DNA of 64,000 bases from Dongia rigui (GTDB lineage Bacteria; Pseudomonadota; Alphaproteobacteria; Dongiales; Dongiaceae), in the NCBI RefSeq assembly GCF_034044635.1, contig NZ_JAXCLX010000002.1:434001-498000 (forward strand), given 5' to 3'. The notes beneath the pieces are model-generated. The model was not told the origin of the DNA. It worked only from the letters and a program-made list of their open reading frames with translations, and did no database searches. The translations under genes and the position numbers were made by a program. Position 1 is the stretch's first letter. Every line of letters starts with the position of its first letter. Shown piece by piece: positions 56,058 through 64,000 of this stretch.

Positions 56058-57158
56058 TCAGAGTTCGCTCTTCTGGTACTGCGCCTTTTCCAGCCAGTCC
56101 TTGCGGATCTCGACGCCCCAGCCCGGCCCTTCGGGGATCTGGACCTTGCCGTCTTTGGCCACGAGCACGGGATCGAACAGTCCGGGTTCCCACGGATAGT
56201 AATCTGTGCCCTCGATCGAATATTCGACATAGGGCCCGGCGTTTTCGATAGCGCCCATCAGGTGCAGGGTGAAGACGGTGACCAGCGACTGGTTGGCCGA
56301 ATGCGGTGTAACGGGGAGGCCGGCCTTCTTGGCCATTTCGACAACCTTGAGCGTGCGGTTGATGCCGCCGATATAGCAGACGTCCGGCTGCACGACGTCG
56401 ACCGCACGCATGTCGATGGCAAAGCGCCACAGTGCCAAATCGCAATCCTGCTCGCCGCCGGTGACGTCGAGGTCGAGCGCCTCTTTCACTTCCTTGGTCC
56501 AGTGGTATTCCCAATAGGGGCAGGGCTCTTCGAAATGGATGATGCCGTTGTCCTGCAGCATCCTGCCCACTTCGATTGCCTTCTTCGGGGTATAGCCGCT
56601 GTTGCCATCGACCAGGAGGCGGACGTCGTCGCCCAAAGTCTTGCGGATGAGGGGCACGATCTCGTCCGTGCGGCCTGGCCACTCGTCCTGGTCATGACCG
56701 CATTCCTTGCCGACCCTGAATTTGAAGGCGTTATAACCGTGCTTCTCGCGCAGCTTGATGAAGCGCGCCGCTTCGTCCTTGGGCGTGATCTCGCCACGCT
56801 TCATGCTGGAGGCGTAGACGGGGAAGGGGCGCGGCTTGCCGCCCAGCAATTCGCAGACGGATTTTTCCTCGATTTTGCCCCGGAGATCCCAAAGCGCGGT
56901 GTCGAGCCCGGTCAGGGCCCGCATCAGATAAGAACCGGGAAACTTATGTTCACGTTCCGGGATGGTGGTGACCAGCGTCTCGATATCGAACGCATCCGCG
57001 CCCAGGGCATAGCGCGCCACCTGGCGATGGAAGACCTGGCAGGTAATGTCGGCGTTGTAATTCGATACCTGTCCCCAGCCCTGGTGTCCGTCGTCGGTTG
57101 TGACGCGAACAAAGCCGACGGCTTGGTTGGTGAAGGTTTCCAGGCTTTTGATTTTCAT
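56058..57158 (-). CDS. Mandelate racemase/muconate lactonizing enzyme-family sugar-acid dehydratase
   Basis: 366 aa enolase-superfamily protein. The start at 57158 (MKIKSLETFTNQAVGFVRV) begins at the conserved N-terminal strand; longer starts add a poor leader. Metal ligands are Asp in RLLVDGNSGY, Glu in IIHFEEPCP and Glu in VTGGEQDCD; Lys in NAFKFRVGKE and the His in TPHSANQS would be the acid/base residues. This set suits a mandelate-racemase-subgroup sugar-acid dehydratase or a related cycloisomerase. Substrate unknown. Upstream lies a 620-nt gap with operator-like repeats, then an ABC importer on the other strand, which may deliver its substrate. Confidence 0.85.
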   Translation of the reverse strand: MKIKSLETFTNQAVGFVRVTTDDGHQGWGQVSNYNADITCQVFHRQVARYALGADAFDIETLVTTIPEREHKFPGSYLMRALTGLDTALWDLRGKIEEKSVCELLGGKPRPFPVYASSMKRGEITPKDEAARFIKLREKHGYNAFKFRVGKECGHDQDEWPGRTDEIVPLIRKTLGDDVRLLVDGNSGYTPKKAIEVGRMLQDNGIIHFEEPCPYWEYHWTKEVKEALDLDVTGGEQDCDLALWRFAIDMRAVDVVQPDVCYIGGINRTLKVVEMAKKAGLPVTPHSANQSLVTVFTLHLMGAIENAGPYVEYSIEGTDYYPWEPGLFDPVLVAKDGKVQIPEGPGWGVEIRKDWLEKAQYQKSEL

Positions 57159-57778
57159 AGCAGTGCGATCCCCCCTCAGCGGCGCGAAATGCGGCGGCAA
57201 ATCTAGTTGCTGACTCAGGTATCGGCAATCGGGCAGGGGACCCATCAAGCCATGACAGTTTCGTGACGGAATGGACGAGCTCGATCGTGCTAGACTGGCC
57301 CAAAGGATGAGAATTCGTTGGGCCTAGAACGGTCCAATGGCCCAGCCTATGAGTGCTATAGGTCCGGCACTGCTTGCGGGTACTTCGCGCCTGCGGTAAA
57401 ACCGTGCCCCAGATCAGTTATCCCTCTTCGCGGAGAGACCGATGTCGTGTGATTTCACGTTCCCGGTGGCTTGCGGCAAGAGGATGGCGCGCGCCTGTTT
57501 GGTAAAGCCAAATCAGCTCCATCGGGGCGCAAGAAAATCTCGCGAACATCGGTCACTTGGGCAGGATAGGGTGCGCGCCGCAGGCGGCTGGCCGGGGCGC
57601 CAAAGGCATTCACTTTTGCCCGCGCCGATGTAACAGTGAGTGGGTCGCTCATAACGATGGTAAGGCCCAGGCCGGGAGGAGTGGCCGACAGGAACGGGTC
57701 AAAAAGAAAGAGTGAAGCGTAACAGGGATTGATTGCTGTGGCCGGGCATTCCGCTCGGCTGCCAACAGGGAGGTTTGA
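57159..57778. other. Non-coding region between the dehydratase and the ABC importer, with GGCCCA repeats
   Basis: 620 nt without a credible gene; short open frames here lack ribosome sites and protein-like character. At 57296-57324 TGGCCCAA and TTGGGCC form an inverted repeat, and a third TGGCCCA sits at 57338-57343. Three related half-sites about 135-185 nt upstream of the dehydratase start suggest a regulator binding region. The importer gene is preceded by a good AGGGAGG ribosome site. Confidence 0.5.
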
Positions 57779-58945
57779 ATGACAAAGAAAATTTTGACAC
57801 CGGCCCAGGAAACGATGCGCGCAGCGCTCGTATCCCGCCGTACGTTGATGCGCTCGGCCGCTGCCGTTGGCGCCGTGGGTTTGAGCTCACCCATGCTCGT
57901 CAAGAATGCGTTCTCGTCCTCGGGCGAGCTTAACCTGCTGATGTGGTCCGACGAGTTTCCCGATCCGGTGATCCCGGGCTTCGAGAAGGCCACTGGCATT
58001 AAGGTCAACCAAACCCCGTTCTCGCAGAACGAGGAGCAGATCAACAAGTTGCAGGCGACCGGTGGCGAAGGTTTCGACCTCTGCCAGCCCACTTGCAACC
58101 GGGCACCGCAGTACAAGGACCTCGCTGTCCTGGCGCCGTTCGACACGAACAAGATCAAGAACATGTCGGCCTTCGTGCCGTCCATGCTCGAGAGCTCGCA
58201 GAAGCTGTGGACCTGGGAAGACGGCCTCTATCATCTGCCGCATTGCTGGGGCTCGGAAGCTCTCTCCTATCGCACCGACCTCTACAAGGGCGATTTGGCC
58301 AACCTTTCCTATGGCTCGCTCTGGGCCGACGATGTGAAGGGCCACACGCAGGGTCGCGGCCACTCCTTCTTGCTCGGCATCGGCCTGTGGTGGGACGCCA
58401 GCGGCAAGCAGCCGTCGAACCGCATGCTCGACGGCTACAAGGACGAGGCCAGCTTCAAGAAGGTTTGGGATCCCATCCTCGCTTTCGCCATCGAACACAA
58501 ATCCTGGGTGAAGCAGTTCTGGGATTCGGCCGATAACACCAAGTCCGGCCTGATGGAGAACGATGTCTGGATCGGCCAGACCTGGGACGGCCCGCCGCTG
58601 TCGCTGAAGAAGGAAGGCAAGCCGGTCAACTACACCTCGCCGAAGGAAGGTGCGATCGTGTGGCTCGACGGCCTGTCGCAGATGAAGGCCGCCAAGAACA
58701 CCGACCAGATCTACGAGTTCATCAACTATCTGACGACGCCGGAAGTGTCGGCACAGGTCGCCGAAGGTTCGGGCTACAACCCGGTCATCACCGGCGGCGA
58801 TGCGCTGACCTCGGACGTCTTCAAGAAGAACTTCCAGGAAGCCTATCCTGGCGACGCTTTGAAGAACGTCTGGCCGTGGCCGGCGGAACCCGCCTGGTAT
58901 GCGGAAATCCGCAGCCAGTACGTCGACCAGTTCAAAGCCGCGTAA
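57779..58945 (+). CDS. ABC transporter substrate-binding protein (PotD/PotF-like), Tat-exported
   Basis: 388 aa. A twin-arginine signal (S19-R-R-T-L-M24, then SAAAVGAVGLSS) directs folded export to the periplasm. The mature protein matches the spermidine/putrescine-type solute-binding family: ELNLLMWSDEFPDPVIPGFEKATGIKVNQ, LYHLPHCWGSEALSYRTDLY, and YEFINYLTTPEVSAQVAEGSGYNPV. It captures a polyamine or similar cation for the permeases encoded downstream. A strong terminator lies between this gene and the ATPase gene, which usually means the binding protein is made in excess. Ligand not fixed by sequence. Confidence 0.9.
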   Translation: MTKKILTPAQETMRAALVSRRTLMRSAAAVGAVGLSSPMLVKNAFSSSGELNLLMWSDEFPDPVIPGFEKATGIKVNQTPFSQNEEQINKLQATGGEGFDLCQPTCNRAPQYKDLAVLAPFDTNKIKNMSAFVPSMLESSQKLWTWEDGLYHLPHCWGSEALSYRTDLYKGDLANLSYGSLWADDVKGHTQGRGHSFLLGIGLWWDASGKQPSNRMLDGYKDEASFKKVWDPILAFAIEHKSWVKQFWDSADNTKSGLMENDVWIGQTWDGPPLSLKKEGKPVNYTSPKEGAIVWLDGLSQMKAAKNTDQIYEFINYLTTPEVSAQVAEGSGYNPVITGGDALTSDVFKKNFQEAYPGDALKNVWPWPAEPAWYAEIRSQYVDQFKAA

Positions 58946-58965
58946 CAGCGACTGCCTAAATTATG

Positions 58966-58998
58966 GTCAGCCCCGGTTCGCCGGGGCTGACTCTTTTT
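58966..58998 (+). terminator. Terminator after the substrate-binding protein gene
   Basis: Perfect 11-bp stem GTCAGCCCCGG/CCGGGGCTGAC capped by a TTCG tetraloop and followed by TCTTTTT. It separates the binding-protein gene from the ATPase gene and probably allows only partial read-through. Confidence 0.93.
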
Positions 58999-59091
58999 GG
59001 CTGGGTGCCATTCCTGCTTGATCTCGATCCGGCAAGCGCGGAAACTCGGCCCAACGACAAAAACTACAAAATATATAAACAGGGATAAAAT

Positions 59092-60177
59092 ATGAGTGCG
59101 GGCGTCGAGCTTGACCACATAACGGTCCGCTTCGGTGAGTTCACGGCTGTCGATAACGCGACACTCGACATCAAGGGCGGCGAGTTCTTTTCCTTTCTGG
59201 GGCCATCCGGCTGCGGCAAGACCACAATCCTGCGCACGGTCTCAGGCTTTCTCGAACCCTCGGACGGTGCCGTGCGGATCGGCGGCCAGGACATGCGCGG
59301 GATCGGGCCAAACAAGCGGCCGACAGCGCTGATCTTTCAGAATTTGGCGCTCTTTCCGCTGATGAGCGTTGCCGAGAACATCACTTATGGCCTGCGGGTG
59401 CGTGGCGTTGGCAAGGCCGACCGACGCAAGAAGGCGGATGAACTCCTGGACCTCATCGCGCTGCGGGGGCAGGGCGACAAGTTGGTAAGTGAGCTTTCAG
59501 GCGGCCAGAAGCAGCGTGTGGCGATCGCGCGTGCGCTGGCGGTGCAGCCGAAGGTGCTGTTGCTCGATGAGCCGCTCTCGGCGCTCGATCTGAAGCTACG
59601 CCAACACATGCGCAATGAACTGCGCGCCATTCAGCAATTGGTCGGCATTACTTTCATCTACATCACGCATGACCAGGGCGAAGCGCTCACCATGTCCGAT
59701 CGCATCGCCGTCATGAGCGATGGGGTGATCCAGCAGGTCGCCGACGGCAAGGCCGTCTATGACAGCCCCACGACTTCCTTTGTGGCGTCGTTCGTGGGTG
59801 AGAATAACGCGTTCGCCGGCACCGTCATTCGTGCCGATGGCGACTATGCCGTGGTCGATACCGCCTTTGGTCCCTTGCGTGGCCGCAATTCGCAAGGTTT
59901 GAAGCCCGGTGCCAGGGGCATTCTTTTCGTACGGCCCGAATCCGCGCGGCTTCAGCAGGGTGCCGCCGACGCCACCTTCAAGTCGAAGGTTAAGAACGTG
60001 GCGTTCGAGGGCAACATGTCCCATGTCTTCCTGGAAGGGATTGGCAAGAAGGACGTGACCGTTACCGTCGGTCGGCGTGACGGCAGCGAGATCCCTGGCC
60101 AGGATGACATAGCGAATATTTCCTACGATCCTGATCTGGGCTTGGTTCTGCCGGAAGGGAAGATGGCCCGTGAGTAG
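59092..60177 (+). CDS. Polyamine-type ABC transporter ATPase (PotA-like)
   Basis: 361 aa. Walker A GPSGCGKTTIL, signature LSGGQKQRVAIARAL, Walker B VLLLDEPLSALD and the switch His in IYITHDQGEALT are complete. A C-terminal TOBE domain from about residue 280 (KPGARGILFVRPESARL) is that of the PotA/MalK group. It powers uptake through the two permeases encoded next. The permease start overlaps its stop by 8 nt. ATG start; A-rich leader without a strong ribosome site. Confidence 0.93.
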   Translation: MSAGVELDHITVRFGEFTAVDNATLDIKGGEFFSFLGPSGCGKTTILRTVSGFLEPSDGAVRIGGQDMRGIGPNKRPTALIFQNLALFPLMSVAENITYGLRVRGVGKADRRKKADELLDLIALRGQGDKLVSELSGGQKQRVAIARALAVQPKVLLLDEPLSALDLKLRQHMRNELRAIQQLVGITFIYITHDQGEALTMSDRIAVMSDGVIQQVADGKAVYDSPTTSFVASFVGENNAFAGTVIRADGDYAVVDTAFGPLRGRNSQGLKPGARGILFVRPESARLQQGAADATFKSKVKNVAFEGNMSHVFLEGIGKKDVTVTVGRRDGSEIPGQDDIANISYDPDLGLVLPEGKMARE

Positions 60178-61210
60178 TCGCGCCCTCGTCTTCATCCTTC
60201 CCATCATCGTCATCGCCGTTTTCTGGGCGATGGCGCGGCAGGAAGCCAAGCGCGGCATCGATCCGTCGCATAAGGGTTTCTTCGAGCGCAATGGGACAAC
60301 GCTCGGCGTGGTGTTCATCTCGCTGGTCGCGTTCTGGACGCTTTTTCTGGTCGCGTTGCCCTATTTGTACATGGTGGTCGAGAGCTTTCACCCGCAGCTG
60401 CCGCCGACCCGGCGTGGCGGTCCCGACGATGTCTTGACTCTGGCGCAGTACAAATCCTTCTTCATTGCCCCGCATGGCGAGACAACCTTCTCTTTCCTTG
60501 GCGCCAGTTTCACGGCACCGATCAATCTGGTGCATATCAAGGCGTTTGCACTGTCGATCATCATTTCGATGGTGGTGACGGCGATCAATCTGGCGATCTG
60601 CTATCCGCTGGCCTTCTACATGGCTCAGTCCGGCACACCGCAGAAGGTCCGCCTGCTGATGTTGGGGCTGATCGTGCCCTATTGGGTCAATGAGATCTTG
60701 CGCGCATTCTCGATGCGGCTGTTGCTTGCTTCAAAAGGGCTGATCAACCAGATCCTGATGGCAGCGGGCTTCACCGACACGCCGATCGATTTCCTTGGCA
60801 ACAATACCGGGCTCTATGTCGGCCTTTCCTACGCTTACCTGCTGGTCATGATCTTCCCGCTCTATAACGCGATCGAAAGTCTGGATAAGAACCAGATCGA
60901 GGCGGCGCGCGACCTTGGTGCGCCTTGGTGGCGTATTCACAAGGATGTGGTCGTCCCTTATGCCAAGCCCGGCATCGCCTCTGGCTGCACCATGGTGTTC
61001 ATGCTCTCAGCCGGTTCGCTCGCGGCGCCCCAGTTCCTCGGTGGGCCAAGCACGCTGTGGTTCACCTCGATCATCTATGACTTCTTCTTCCAGAACTTCA
61101 ATTGGGCGCGTGGCGCCGCCTATTCGTTCCTGCTGCTGTTTGCCTGCATCGGCGTGGTCATGGGAATGTTGCGTCTCTTCAAGGTGTCACTTGGGGAGAC
61201 CATAAAATGA
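60170..61210 (+). CDS. ABC permease (PotB-like)
   Basis: 346 aa with a GTG start inside the ATPase gene. N-terminal membrane segments (LVFILPIIVIAVFWAM, VVFISLVAFWTLFLVALPYLYMVV) precede the permease domain. The EAA coupling loop reads AARDLGAPWWRIHKDVVVPYAKPGI, which contacts the ATPase. Longer than E. coli PotB (275 aa) by an N-terminal stretch of about 40 residues and a loop (residues 70-110). Pairs with the next permease, whose ATG overlaps this stop in ATGA. Confidence 0.9.
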   Translation: MSSRALVFILPIIVIAVFWAMARQEAKRGIDPSHKGFFERNGTTLGVVFISLVAFWTLFLVALPYLYMVVESFHPQLPPTRRGGPDDVLTLAQYKSFFIAPHGETTFSFLGASFTAPINLVHIKAFALSIIISMVVTAINLAICYPLAFYMAQSGTPQKVRLLMLGLIVPYWVNEILRAFSMRLLLASKGLINQILMAAGFTDTPIDFLGNNTGLYVGLSYAYLLVMIFPLYNAIESLDKNQIEAARDLGAPWWRIHKDVVVPYAKPGIASGCTMVFMLSAGSLAAPQFLGGPSTLWFTSIIYDFFFQNFNWARGAAYSFLLLFACIGVVMGMLRLFKVSLGETIK

Positions 61211-62079
61211 ATTCCCGTATGGTCATGAAGGCGATGGTTGGTTTCTACATCTGCCTTTTCTTTCTCTATCTCTTCGGGCCGCTCATCGTCATGAGCATCA
61301 CGGCGTTCAACACGCCGAGCTATCCGCAGGCATTTCCGTTCGAGGGCTTCACGCTCGACTGGTTCGTGAAGCTTTGGAATCATCGGGCAATGATGGAGGG
61401 ATTGCGTAATTCCATCATCATCGGCCTCGGGGTGGTGGCAATCTCAGTGCCGGTGGGGCTCGCGGCATCGATCATCATGAGCCAGATCTATCACCGCGCG
61501 CGCAGCCTCTATTACCTCATCACGATCTCGCCCTTGCTCACGCCGGGTGTGATCATTGGCATTTCGACCGTGATCTTCTGGAAAGACGTGCTAGGCGTTA
61601 CGGAGTTCACCAAGGCGGTCTTCTATAAGGGCATGATCCTCGCGATCCTCGGTCAGGCCAGTTTCGTCTCGGCCTATTGCCTGCTCATCTTCATGGCGCG
61701 CCTGACGCGCTTTGACCGGGCGCAGGAGGAGGCGGCGCTCGATCTTGGCGCCTCCTATCCGCAGGTGTTCTGGCATATCCTGCTGCCGTTTCTGAAACCC
61801 GCCGTGGTTTCGGCGGTGGTGATCGGGTTCCTCTCTTCCTTCGAGAACTACAACACCACGACCTTTGCCATTCTTGCTGACAAGACGCTGGTGACAGTTC
61901 TGGCGGGCGAGGTCCGGCAGGGCACCAACCCAGCACTTTCGGCGCTGGCGGTGATCATCATCAGTATCTCGCTGGCCGGCGCCATCATCTTCGAGGTATT
62001 GAAGCGTCGTGAGCAGCAGAAGGCCGAGCGGGCACACCGTGAGGCGGTGTTGGCGGAACGGCAGGAAGCCGTCGTCTGA
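61207..62079 (+). CDS. ABC permease (PotC-like)
   Basis: 290 aa, start chosen at 61207 because it shares ATGA with the preceding stop; the frame is open earlier. Six membrane segments (GFYICLFFLYLFGPLIVMSI, SIIIGLGVVAISVPVGLAAS and so on) and an EAA loop AALDLGASYPQVFWHILLPFLKPAVV are those of PotC. The last 30 residues are charged. Together with the ATPase, PotB-like permease and binding protein it completes a four-part importer. GMC oxidoreductase follows 3 nt later. Confidence 0.92.
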   Translation: MNSRMVMKAMVGFYICLFFLYLFGPLIVMSITAFNTPSYPQAFPFEGFTLDWFVKLWNHRAMMEGLRNSIIIGLGVVAISVPVGLAASIIMSQIYHRARSLYYLITISPLLTPGVIIGISTVIFWKDVLGVTEFTKAVFYKGMILAILGQASFVSAYCLLIFMARLTRFDRAQEEAALDLGASYPQVFWHILLPFLKPAVVSAVVIGFLSSFENYNTTTFAILADKTLVTVLAGEVRQGTNPALSALAVIIISISLAGAIIFEVLKRREQQKAERAHREAVLAERQEAVV

Positions 62080-62082
62080 CGC

Positions 62083-63693
62083 ATGGAGCCGGCGTTCGAC
62101 TACATCATTGTCGGCGGCGGTTCCGCCGGCTGTGCCGTCGCTGGCCGCCTTGCCGAGAGCGGGAAATACCGCGTCGCGCTGCTTGAAGCAGGCCCAAGCG
62201 GCCATGGCCTGTGGACGCGCATGCCGATCGGCTATGGCAAGACCTTCTACGAACCGCGCGTCAACTGGATGTACCAGACGGCGCCGGTGCCGGGATTGGG
62301 TGGCCGCACCAGCTATTGGCCGCGTGGCAAGGTGCTGGGTGGTTCCTCCACCATCAATGCCATGGTCTATTCGCGCGGGCAGGCCGCCGATTTCGAGGAA
62401 TGGGCGGCGCTCGGCAATGTCGGCTGGGGCTGGTCGGATGTCCTTGCCGCCTATCGCCGGATGGAGGACCACGATCTGGGGGCCGGGCCGTGGCATGGTG
62501 CCGGCGGGCCGCTCCATGTCAGCACGATCGACCAGGACGCACATCCGCTGACGGCCATTTTTCTGCAGGCTGCGGCGGAGATGGGTCTTCCCTTCAGCCC
62601 AGATCTCAATGGCGAGACGATCGAGGGCGCCGGCCATTACCAGATCACGACCCGCAAGGGTCTGCGCGAATCGGCTGCCACCGCCTATCTGAAGCCCCGC
62701 CCGAATTTGTACATTTCCACCGAGACCCAGGCGACGCGCCTGTTGCTCGACGGACGTCGCGTGAGTGGCGTTGCCACAATGGAGAAGGGGCGTCAGCGCG
62801 ACTTCTTTGCGGCCAAGGAGGTCATCGTCGCTGCCGGCAGCATCGGTTCGCCGCATCTTCTGCAGCTTTCCGGTATCGGCCCGGCGGGCTTGCTCAAGAG
62901 GGTCGGCATAGAGGTTGCGCTGGATGTGCCCGCGGTCGGGCAGAATCTCCAGGACCACCTCTGTTACGATCACGTCTACAAATCGCGGCGTCCCAGCCTC
63001 AATGACGCGCTGGGGCCCTGGATGGGGAAGCTGAGGGTTGGGCTGCAATATCTGTTGTTCCGCAAGGGCCCGCTGGCGCTGAGCCTCAATCAGGGCGGGG
63101 GATATTATCGCTCAAGGCCCGGTCTTGCGGCACCCGACATCCAGCTCTATTTCTCACCGCTCTCATACGAACGGGCGCAAACACCGCGCGTCCGTGCGTT
63201 GATGAGCCCCGATCCTTTTCCGGGATTCAGTACTAGCGTCTCGCCGTGCAAGCCGAAGAGTGCCGGGCACCTCGCCATCACGTCGCCGGATTGGCGGGTG
63301 GCGCCGGAAATCCATCCCAACTATCTCAGCGATCCCTTCGACGTTGCGCAATTGCTCGATGGTGCCCGCTATCTCCGTCGCCTTGCGGCAACGCCGAGCT
63401 TTGCTGCCGTGATCGAGGCCGAAATGAAGCCGGGCGGGGCGGCACAATCGGACGCGGACCTCATCGCCGATATCCAGGCGCGCTGCTATTCGGTCTTCCA
63501 TCCCGTCGGCACCTGCCGCATGGGGCCGGATCCGGCCAATTCGGTGGTTGACCCGCAACTTCGCCTGCATGGTCTCGCCGGATTGCGGGTGGCGGACGCC
63601 TCGATTTTCCCGGTGATTACCTCCGGCAACACCAATGCGCCGGCGATCATGGTGGGTGAGCGTGCGGCCGAATTCGTCCTCGGCGCCCCATAA
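62083..63693 (+). CDS. GMC-family FAD oxidoreductase (choline/alcohol dehydrogenase-like)
   Basis: 536 aa. FAD-binding YIIVGGGSAGCAVAGRLAE opens the protein (residues 5-23), the GMC signature GRTSYWPRGKVLGGSSTINAMVYSRG follows, and the catalytic His lies in VFHPVGTCRMGPDPAN. Such enzymes oxidise an alcohol to aldehyde or ketone; choline dehydrogenase (BetA) and PEG/sugar dehydrogenases are relatives. The start is 3 nt after the permease stop, so it belongs to the importer operon and probably acts on the imported compound or its derivative. Together with a dehydratase upstream this suggests an alcohol- or polyol-bearing substrate as an alternative to polyamine. Confidence 0.9.
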   Translation: MEPAFDYIIVGGGSAGCAVAGRLAESGKYRVALLEAGPSGHGLWTRMPIGYGKTFYEPRVNWMYQTAPVPGLGGRTSYWPRGKVLGGSSTINAMVYSRGQAADFEEWAALGNVGWGWSDVLAAYRRMEDHDLGAGPWHGAGGPLHVSTIDQDAHPLTAIFLQAAAEMGLPFSPDLNGETIEGAGHYQITTRKGLRESAATAYLKPRPNLYISTETQATRLLLDGRRVSGVATMEKGRQRDFFAAKEVIVAAGSIGSPHLLQLSGIGPAGLLKRVGIEVALDVPAVGQNLQDHLCYDHVYKSRRPSLNDALGPWMGKLRVGLQYLLFRKGPLALSLNQGGGYYRSRPGLAAPDIQLYFSPLSYERAQTPRVRALMSPDPFPGFSTSVSPCKPKSAGHLAITSPDWRVAPEIHPNYLSDPFDVAQLLDGARYLRRLAATPSFAAVIEAEMKPGGAAQSDADLIADIQARCYSVFHPVGTCRMGPDPANSVVDPQLRLHGLAGLRVADASIFPVITSGNTNAPAIMVGERAAEFVLGAP

Positions 63694-63776
63694 GCCGTTG
63701 CCAGAGCCCCTGGCTTATGGTGACGTGGTGCCAGAACAAGCCAGATCCGGCGGATGGGACCAGCGGGGGCAAGCCA

Positions 63777-64000
63777 GTGGGCCACGACAGTCGAGCAATT
63801 TTGTTTCACTTGGAGCATGACCGGACGACGACGCTGCAGGCGCAGCTCCGGCGCATGCTGGTTTCCGCCATCCTCGACGGGCAGATTCCGGCTGGCAGCC
63901 CCTTGCCCTCCTGCAGGGCATTGGCCCAGTCGCTGAAGATTGCCCGCAACACAGTGGTGCTCGCCTACCAGGATCTCACCGAGGAAGGCTTCCTCATCGC
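63777..64000 (+). CDS. MocR/GntR-type transcriptional regulator, N-terminal part
   Basis: Only 74 codons are in the window. A GTG start at 63777 after GCGGGGGC gives a chain with LQAQLRRMLVSAILDGQIPAGS, LPSCRALAQSLKIARNTVVL and AYQDLTEEGFLI, the winged helix of the GntR family in the spacing typical of MocR proteins (which continue with an aminotransferase-like PLP domain). Other GntR classes are possible because the effector domain is out of view. It follows the GMC gene by 83 nt and may regulate the importer operon. Confidence 0.75.
   Translation, partial: MGHDSRAILFHLEHDRTTTLQAQLRRMLVSAILDGQIPAGSPLPSCRALAQSLKIARNTVVLAYQDLTEEGFLI

Noticed and set aside
57442-57652. Small genes in the gap before the ABC importer
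   Set aside because: Open frames of 63 and 65 codons on opposite strands overlap each other, lack ribosome sites and resemble no family I know.

Overview
The window is high-GC bacterial chromosome with compact gene packing, many 1-8 nt gene overlaps and no sign of prophage, insertion sequence, CRISPR, rRNA or tRNA. A MipZ-type division ATPase, the gene block topA-dprA-plsY-pyrC(inactive type)-pyrB, a SPOR-tailed D-Ala-D-Ala carboxypeptidase, clpS-clpA and a tandem glycine riboswitch all suggest an alphaproteobacterium, most likely a soil or water member of the Rhodospirillales (inference; no rRNA is present to settle it).

Layout. 1-0.46 kb: N-terminus of a VWA lipoprotein. 0.6-4.6 kb (minus): polyol/glycerol kinase-like protein plus two FAD oxidoreductases resembling an anaerobic glycerol-3-phosphate dehydrogenase. 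4.6-9.6 kb (minus): amino-acid permease, a tandem glycine riboswitch, a glutamine-synthetase-like ligase and an aldehyde dehydrogenase. 9.9-15.9 kb: LysR regulator divergent from an HpaB-type flavin monooxygenase, a RidA protein and a DUF1028 protein, followed by a molybdopterin oxidoreductase. 15.9-24.7 kb: mipZ, galU, an ArsR-methyltransferase fusion, a patatin-like lipase, an LLM flavoprotein, a FAH-family hydrolase and ilvA. 24.8-32.0 kb: hemerythrin protein, D,D-carboxypeptidase, lipoprotein, clpS, clpA, PPOX-fold protein and cupredoxin. 32.1-39.1 kb (minus): topA, dprA, plsY, pyrC', pyrB. 39.1-47.2 kb: CoA-transferase, SufR-like regulator divergent from an MFS carrier, flavin reductase, an amine dehydrogenase of the trimethylamine/histamine dehydrogenase family, ruvX and a phytase-like secreted protein. 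47.2-54.2 kb: amine catabolism cluster with two class III aminotransferases, a second glutamine-synthetase-like ligase, a VOC protein, alanine dehydrogenase and a PuuR-like regulator. 54.3-56.0 kb: two tandem Sel1-repeat proteins of lower GC. 56.1-64 kb: an enolase-superfamily dehydratase, a complete PotD/A/B/C-like ABC importer, a GMC oxidoreductase and the start of a MocR-type regulator.

The dominant theme outside housekeeping is amine and amino-acid catabolism. The 47-54 kb genes fit together as a pyruvate-linked route: two transaminases that in their families use pyruvate as amino acceptor would make alanine, and the adjacent alanine dehydrogenase would return pyruvate and release ammonia, with a PuuR-like HTH-cupin regulator next door. 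The glycine-riboswitch ligase/aldehyde dehydrogenase pair, the histamine-dehydrogenase-like flavoprotein and the polyamine-type ABC importer extend the theme. The most unusual points are the glycine riboswitch in front of a gamma-glutamyl-ligase-type gene, the HpaB/RidA/DUF1028 cassette of unknown substrate, the Q-W-D active-site signature of the amine dehydrogenase, the loss of the glycerol-binding Arg in the kinase, and the metal-site-lacking dihydroorotase. All functions are read from the sequence and from remembered family features; no database search was run.
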